This document shows, in pieces, positions 10,301 through 19,300 of a stretch of DNA of 64,000 nt. Every line of letters begins with the position of its first letter. The stretch's first letter is position 1. The translations under genes were made by a program, and so were the position numbers. The stretch lies in contig NZ_JBBYXI010000001.1 in assembly GCF_039655745.1 (NCBI RefSeq), forward strand, positions 1 to 64,000. Reading direction: 5' to 3'. The DNA comes from Hohaiivirga grylli. GTDB taxonomy: Bacteria > Pseudomonadota > Alphaproteobacteria > Rhizobiales > Beijerinckiaceae. The notes under the pieces were generated by a model. The model ran no database searches. It had not been told where the DNA came from and saw only the letters and a program-made list of their open reading frames with translations.

Positions 10301-13300
10301 TCAGGTTGGCATACTTCAGCATACCACCATCAAATGCCAGATTGCCGATCGCCTGAGACCCTGCACCAACTGTTGTGATGTTGTTTGCACCAAGGCTCAA
10401 CGTCGCTTTGGTCAGTGCAGATGTGTTTGCACCTGACAGATCAAACGTATTGTTCGACAGAACAACTGTTCCTGCAAAAGCCGAACCAACGTTGGACGTA
10501 AAGTTGAATGCAGCACCATTGTTAGAGGCATTCAGGATACCTGTACCCGTCAGTTCATTCGAGAACGTGAATGCGCCATTCATTGCAGCATTCAGGGTAC
10601 CTGTAATAGCAACCTTACCTGTACCGAGATTGGTCTGGCTATCTGTGGCGGTTGCCGCAAGAGCAGCTTTACCAGTGATAGACCAGTCACCTGTGTAGGC
10701 AGAATTTGCACCTGTAATCGTGGCAACACCTGCACCAGAAACCATGGTTCCACCACTACCGAGCAGAACGTTATCAAACGTCTGATCAGTTGCGAAAGCA
10801 AGGTTCAAGCCTTCAGAAGCAGAAGTGGTTGCAACAGTGATATCACCGGAACCAACACCATCAGCGTTGGTCAGTGTTAGCTTGCCTGCCGTGATATCGG
10901 TTGTCCCTGTCCGGGCATTTGCCTGTGCAATGGTCAGGTTACCAGAACCCGACTTCGTGAACGAGCCTGCGCCCGTGAAGTCGTTAGCCAATGTCCAGTC
11001 GGTTGACGTATTGATGGTGAAGCTACCTGCATTGGCGATCTCGGCGGAACCGAGGTTACCTTGCGTCGAGGCTGTCAGCGCGGAGGCTGCATCAACAATC
11101 CAGTTACCGGACAGTGTGTTGTTACCGGTCAGGGTCACTGTGGAGCCAGAGGCAACTGTTACATCACCGGCACCGGCGACATTCTTTGAGAAGTTACCCG
11201 TGGCGTTATCGATGATCAGGTCACCCGCAACTGTGGCTGTCCCGCTGTTACCGATACCGGCAACATTGTCGAGTTCAACGGTTGCACCGGAGGCTATGCT
11301 CACACCGGCGGTCAGGCCTGTGTTCGCACCGGTAACGTCAAGCGTACCACCGGCAATGGCCAGTGTACCGGCACCGGTCAGGGAACCGGCGGACGTGCCG
11401 CCATTATTGATGGTCAGTGAGCCATTGTTCAGGTTCAGCGTTGAACCGCTAGCACCTGTGAAGGCACCGTTCACAACCTGCGTGTAACCATTAACATTGG
11501 TCGTCGCACCGGAGGCAATGCTCAGGGCTGTCGTATTGCCAAGCGCATTGTTCGAACCAAGCTGCAATGTCCCGGAGGTCACTGTCGTTGTACCGGTGTA
11601 GGTGTTACCCGAGTTGGTCAGGGATACCAGCTTGCCGCTACCGGCTGCAATCTCAAGGTTACCCGAACCAATGACCTGTGCAGACAGATCAGTTGCAAGG
11701 CCTGTTGCACCAGCATCTGGCGTTAAGGTCAGAACCTGACCAGACAGAAGCTCAACAGTCTTCAGAGCATAAGCAACATACAGACCATCATTGGCATCGC
11801 CTGTATTCAGACGATAGCCATAAGTGCCCACTGCTGCTGTGATCACTCCGCCAGCATCCATGAGATTGACGGCCTGATCTGCTGCCTGCAGGTCTATACC
11901 ATACTGATTAGTCAGCATCAGCGCGCCACCCGCACCAACAACTGTATCACTGGAAACAAGCTGCGTCAGTGCACCACTATCATCCTGTGACAGCAGGTTC
12001 CTTGTATTATCAGAACCAATCGTTGGGATACCTGGTGCTTCAGGAACCTTGATCGATACCGTACCGGTACCATTCACGTCCAGCAGCTTAACCTGTAGCA
12101 GGCTGTTGGCAACAATCTCAGACGGAACAGTAGCATCGAATACAACCGTACCATCATTGAAGATCAGACCTCCAATTGCCTGGATGCCTGTATCAACTGT
12201 AATTGTTGAACCATTATCAGCACGCAGATACGCATTGGTCAAAGCAGTCGTGTTCGCACCGGACAGCGTATACGAGCCAATGCCCATAGCCAGTGTGCCA
12301 GCAAACTCATCACCTGCATCAAACGTAAACTCAAGGGCAGAACTATGCGTACCCATTTCGGCAAACAGCGTACCATTGCCTTTCAGTGCATTGGCAAAGA
12401 TAAATCCATCTGACGGCTTCAGGGTCAGGCTGCTGTCAGGACCATCAAGATAGACTTCTGCCGTACCAAGGTTACCCTCGGTCGTTGCAATCGCCGAACC
12501 CGTTATATCCCACTGACCGGAAAGTGTGTTTGTTCCGGCAAGCGTGACAGATGTTCCACTGACCTTAACCGTCCCTGCCCCATCAATTACATTACCAAAG
12601 CTGGTTGAGTTAAAGGCCAGTTCCATCAGTGCATCAGCTGCAACTGTTGCTGAACCGGACGAGATCGCTCCCGCATTGGTCAGCTTCAGGCTGCCACTAT
12701 TAACCGACGTAGAACCGGTAAAGCTCGAAACACCTGAGAGGGTCAATTCACCAGAACCGGTCTTGGCAAAGTTGCCCGAACCGGAGATAACACCGGAGAA
12801 CGTGCTGTCAGCAGTGTTGTTTGCTGTCAAATCCGCAGACGCAATAACCGAGCCTGCACCTTGCAGGTTGTTTACCTGATTGGCAAAACCGTTCAGATCA
12901 AGCGTACCGCCAGACTGGACAACCATGTCGCCGTTATTTTTGAAGACATCGGCAACACCAGCTTTTGCTATACCCGAAGAAACAATCGTTGAACCGGAGT
13001 AATCATTAGTTGCATTCGAGATAGTGATTGCACTTTTCGAAGCGATTTCAAGGTTACCAGAACCTGTTACCTTCGCCTTCAGCTCAGCCGCTGTTCCCGT
13101 TGCACCTGTCCGCTCAGTCAGAACGAATGTCTCACTAGCGAGAAGAGCAAGCTCGGTCAGCTGGTATGTCACATAAAGGCCATCACCACCCGCGCCTGTT
13201 GAGCTCAGGCTATGGTTATATGTTGCATTTGCAACTTTTGTGCCGCTTTGCGTAATATCCTGAACACTCGAGGTTCCCAGAACATTACCGTCCTTGTCAA

Positions 13301-16300
13301 CCAGGTTGATATTCGAGATATCGCCTGTAACTGTCGCGGCACTCACAAGCTGGTTCGTGACGCCATCATCAACAACAAGAAGGCTGAAAGCCGCGCTTAC
13401 ATCAGACAGGTTAAGCTGAACGCCCCCTGCTGTCAGGTCAAGATTACCGGTCGTCACTTGTCCAGTGAATCCACCTGTAGCGCTATACAGACCGGTATTA
13501 ATCACACCACCATTCATGGTCAAATTACCAACCGAGCGGTTGCCTGCAAGACTGGTAATTGAGTTCTCATTCAGTTGAAGCGTTGCATTTCCAAGGACAT
13601 TAGCTGCGCCCGCATCAAGCTGTAATGTCCCGGTCCCCATCTCCATGACACCCGTGAAGCCACCATGCATAGCTTCAGTACCAAACCCGAAAATTTTATT
13701 TTTATTGGCAAGTTCAACAACAAATGTTCCGGTGCCGGAAATCTTGTTCGAGAACACAAAACTAGCGGTTACTGGTGGATCAATGGTCATCCGGCCATCA
13801 CCCTCAAGGACGATAGTGGCGGTACCAAGAGAATTATATGGCAAAGCAACCAAAGCTGATGCACCATCCGCAACTGTCAGCACACCCGAGTGGCTTGAAA
13901 TTCCGGCAAGGCGTACATTCGTGCCTGTGATACTGATATCACCGGCACCCGTACGGCTATTATTCAGTGTTCCATTCGAGAAGGAGGCTTCCAGAGTTGC
14001 TCCGCTGTTGATTGTAATTGCGCCGGTACCAGCACCACTGGCATTCGCAAGATCAACAGTCCCGGCCGAAATGATTGTTCCGCCTGTATATGTTGATACG
14101 GCATCAAGCGTCAGCGTGCCTGTTCCGGTCTTGGTCAAAGCAGCATCGCCAGAGATCACACCGGACAAGGTCAGGTCATTGGCACCCGTCGCAATCGTCT
14201 GGGAGCCGGAGCTCAGTACGATGTTATTACCAACATTGAGACCATCCGCATTGGCTGCAAGCGTCGTGCCATTGCCAAGGTTAACAGACCCCGTACCAAA
14301 GCCCAGATCAGCACCAATACCAACGGTACCAGCATTAACGTTCACATCACCGCTGTAACCGGCACTGTCGCCGTTAAAGTTGAGTGTTCCGGAACCCGCT
14401 TTAGTGATATCGCCAGAACCTGTCAGAGGGAGATCTTCTCCAAAGGTCAGATAGCTATCAGCATCAACGGTAATTGTGACATCCTGAGCAACACTGCCAG
14501 TTGCACCCGTTGAACCAGCAAGAGTCAGACCTGCGTTATTACCTGTAACGGTAAAGTCGCCACCCAGAACAACAGAGTTGTGGAGGGTCTGTGAGCCATT
14601 GGCAAGGCTCAGTGTACCGCCATTAACCGTCAGCGTACCCAGACCAGCCGGACCAGAGGCAACACCACCAAGGGCATTGGTCATGCTGGATGCATTAATC
14701 TCAACAGTGCCACTGTTGATGGTCAGGCCACTTGTGAAGTTCGAGCCATCACCATTCAGGGCAACTGTACCCGTACCATTGATGGTCACGCTCTTGTTGG
14801 CACCGGAAATGTCACCATTCAGTGTCAGCTTTTCCGTACCATCAGCTGTGATAACCAGATTACTGTTGAGGTTGATGTTTGAATCAATCGTTGGCGCAGA
14901 ATTACCAACCAGACGAATCTGGGCTGGCATGTTTTCATCTGCGGTATCAAGCGTAATCGTTCCACCTGACAGCGTGAACTGCTGGCCCTGTGTACTCTCA
15001 AACGAGATCATGCCAACAGTAATACCAGAACCTGTCGAGATCGTGCGGCCATCGAGACCTGCATCCAGATCGGCAAAGACAGCACCGTCACCAGCCGAAA
15101 TTGGCGCACCGGTGTCATTCCAGTTTGAAGCTGCCCAGAGCGCGCTGTTGGAGTGATTATCCCATGTATAGGCAACACCAACTGGCACTAGCTCAAGCTG
15201 GTTATTGGCATTCAGAATAACCTTGGCACCAATGGTATAACCACCTGTGAACCATACGTTATAAAGCTTTTTGCCTTCTGCCAGATTGGTTACGATCAGC
15301 TGATCAGCACCAAAACCGGCACCCGCATTGCCACTCCAGTTCGCAAGGCTGAGTGTCAGGTCAGATGACCCGACATACATACCATCATCAGAGAGTTTGA
15401 AGTTATTGATTGTCAGGACACTGGAGCCTGAACCAAAATCAATGGTTGAATCAGCGGTCAGCACAAACTGTGAGCCAGCTGCCATCGTCTGGTTGAGACC
15501 ATTGAGAGCCAGTGTACCACCATTCATGGTCAGCTGCTGAACACCAGCCATCAGGTTAGCATTCGCAAAACCAAGTGTGCCGGAACTGATAACCAGATCA
15601 GGTGTATTCAGTCTGGCACCAATTGTTGTTGTGGTACCTTCACCTTCCTTGATCAGCTGACCAGAAGTTGCAATCCAGCCTGTTGTACTGGTTCCGGTGA
15701 AGCTGGAGTTGCTGTCAAGAATGGTTTTAACATTAGTGCCACCAGCAATGAACAGATTAGCAGAACCGTTCATGGTGATGCCGGAGCCAGACAAACGAAC
15801 TGTCGAACCATCATCCGTTACAATCCGGGTAGTCGTAGCCGCCTCAAGAATTAGCTCACCTGTTCCAAGATAGTTATTACCGGCATCAAGACGGCCAGTA
15901 GTCACATCGCCCGTTGCAGTAGCCAGCAATGTACCGGCAGAAACGCGAATACCGTCACTGATCTGGTTATCTCCATTGACCAGTTCGAGAATACCTGCGC
16001 CCAGCTTGGTGATACCACCCTGATAACTGTTGGCAGTATCATCAATCAGCTGAGACTCGATTACGAGTGTTGCGCCGGTAGCAATATTTGCAGAAAAATC
16101 AAGCTTTCCGTTACGTAATGTAATGGTTGGGGTATCAAAAACCAGGGTTGTTGCATCACCACCCTTAGTGACCTGCAATGAGGTTGCGTCAAGTTTAATG
16201 GCGTTTGAAACACGGCGTGTTGTGATCCCCGACCCGACTTCACTGTAGGCCGCGATATAACCGCCACGCATCGTGATAAGACCGGTACCAAGTGCACCAC

Positions 16301-19300
16301 TAACAACATTTCCGTCACTGTCCGTAATTGAGTCAGTACCAACTTGGGCTACAGCGGTAGCCAGAATAGTTCCACCCGTGTAGGTATTATCTCCCAGGAA
16401 TCTGGTAATACCATATTGGCTGTAAGTGCCTGCCAGACCCATACGGATCAGACCCGTTCCGGACAGAACGTTATTTTTGCCGAAAATAATTGTATCTGCG
16501 GCCGATCTTGAGCCAAGATCAACAATACCTGTCAGAGTTGATATGCCGTTATAGTCAAACAGCATCACACCGCCGGTATAATAGGCCATTCCCCTCAGAT
16601 CGAGCTGATTATTCAGCAGGAATGGAGAAGCTTCCGTACCACCGTTAACAGTCAGCTGCGCACTATGAACATACGTAGAGCTGACAGTGAAAACACCGGT
16701 TCCAAGACCATTACTCTGGCCAACATAAAGCGTACCCTGCTGGAGATTGACCCCTCCGGAGAAGTCCGTATTCGCACCATTAATCGCCAGTATTCCATAG
16801 CCGGTCTTAATAATATTACCGGCCCCACTCAGTTCACCATCCAGTGTAAGTGTCAGCTGCTGAAGGCTTTGCTGCAGAACATAAGTATCACCATAAACAT
16901 TGATATACCGGGTTTCTGCAATATCACCAGACCCGCTAAAGGTCAGCGTATTAGTCTTGCCGATACTATCGGCAATGGTAACGCCATAAAGAGTATCCTT
17001 TTGGAGTTGCAGATTCCCTGCCAGTTTATAATCTGACGTAACCGTATGGCTCCCGCCCAGTGTTTCAACACGATAGGTATCTGCGTCATTGCTGCTACCG
17101 ATTGTGAAGACACCACTTCCGAATAGGGCCCCATCAGCATTAAACTGTATAACGGAAGCATCCTGCCACAGGAAGCCACCTGTATAATCACTCGTGCCAC
17201 CGCCAGACAACTTAAGTGTACCAGCACCAGTCTTTATAAAACCACCTGAACCCGTCACCGAGCTACTTAGTTCTAAATAAGAATAGTTAGTTGGCACCGT
17301 AACAATAAGATCTGTTGCACCATCAAGATTAAGGTTGGCAGCCAATGTCAGATTATTGACACCGGCATGCTTAATGCGTGCATCAGAACCTGAAATCGTC
17401 AGTGTTCCACTACCACCCAATGTAAAGGTCTGACCAGAGCTGGCCTCAACATTGAGGCGTCCGATTGTATAATTGCCATCAACAGCTATTGTTTTGCCGT
17501 CTAGATTGCTATCAGCATCACGAATTGTGGCACTCTCACCAGCAGCATTCGGAACAACGTTATTCAGCCAGTTGGCAGCAGTGCCCCAATTATCATCGGC
17601 GGCAGCACCACCACCCCATTCATTTGTTGTCGAGGCTGATGGCAACAGATACCAGTAACCCGCTGTAGAATTATCAACGATTGCGCCAGATTCATAACCG
17701 GTAAATGCAATATTGGCCAATTCAGCATCAGAGAAGCCAGGGTCAGTAGTAAAGCGAATAAAGGTTGCACTGTCATTAGCAACCCAAGCCTGACCATTAT
17801 TCTGAATGGTCAGAATGGAATTTGGGTACCAGTTGGTAGCACCTGATATACGTCGAGCAAACGTAACTCCACCGTAATCATTAAGGATAAACGAACTATC
17901 CTTATACAGATACACACCATAAATGTTTGTGCGATAATTATCAGTATTGAAGCTACCACCATTGAGGTATAACGCCCCAGATGTTGCATTCAACTGATTA
18001 TCTCTTCCAAGCTTTAAAGTACCAGCTGTAAGGTAAATGTTATTTGGTTTGAATAATGTAATACCGGAATCGAGTACTGTTGTTCCAGAACCTTGCTTCA
18101 GGAAATTATTGATCCCTGTAATTGTCCCCGAACCATAAATTGTGGTGGTATTTCCCGGATTTGTCGTCGTATCAACAACGACTGTCGGAGAGTTAAGCAG
18201 GGTCGTACCGCCAAACGTCAGATCACCGGAAACCAGGAAAAAACCTCTGTTTGTTGTTGCGTCCAGTGTCCCGCCAGCAAGGGTAAAGTCACCACCACCA
18301 AGAAAACTGAAATAACTGCCATTGGCAACAGTCAGAGTACCGCCTGCCAACGTACCCGAATGACCTTGACTGTCAATTTTCAGATTAGAAGTCGTACTGC
18401 TGTTTATTGTGATATCGCCGGAGCCAAGGTAATTGTTTCCTGGGCTTAGCTGACCAATAACGAGGTCACTTGTCAGGGTCGTAAATAGCGTGCTGTAGGC
18501 AACGGTTAAGCCACCACTGAAGGTATTATTAGCACTCAGTATCTCCTTCGTGCCCCCGCCATTAAAGATCAGGCCGCCAGAACCGGTAAAATTCAGCCCT
18601 GAATCAAATGTAACGGAAGCAACCTCGCCAGGCATTGTTGTATTGGTTGAAACTGTAATAGTTCTGATAGCATCAAGCTCGACATCACCATTATATGTAT
18701 ATCTGACATATTGTGAGGAAAAGTTACCCTCTAAAGAGAGTTTGTTATTAATGGTATTCTTAACACTGGCAGCAAGTCCGCCAACGGCGCCACCCTGAAT
18801 ATGCAGGGTTCCGGTCCCCAGGTTATTGCTCGCATTAACACTAAAAGTACCGGATTGTACGTAGATATCACCCGTGTATGAAGCAGCATTGGCTGAGGCA
18901 ACTTCAAAACGTATGTTACCCGGGCCATTAAAAATAATATCGCCACTTCCGGTTATAGGACCCGATATGAAAAGAATACTACTGCCAGCAAGCGTAATAT
19001 TTGTATCACTATCAAATTTGACAGTACTCTGGAAACGCAACCATGGCATTGCAGTCATTGCAGTCAGGTTGGCATTTACATCAGCAACGCCACTATCAAA
19101 AGTGATCATTGTCCGAATATTGAAATAAGTAGATGCCTGTGAACCGCTCGAGTTGAGAATCAGATTACCAATTGTCCAGCTGTTATTCGTCCCCCCCGTA
19201 ATAACAACATTAGTCAGGCTACCTGCAAGATTCCCAAAATAAGCTGTTGCACCGGCATGGTTTGGCACACTGTATTCATCCCCACCAACCCAGTTACCGG

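Noticed and set aside
19191..19197. Seven-base C run inside AT3 as a second phase-variable tract
   Set aside because: Seven bases encode Gly-Gly in frame and are within normal range; there is no frame break.
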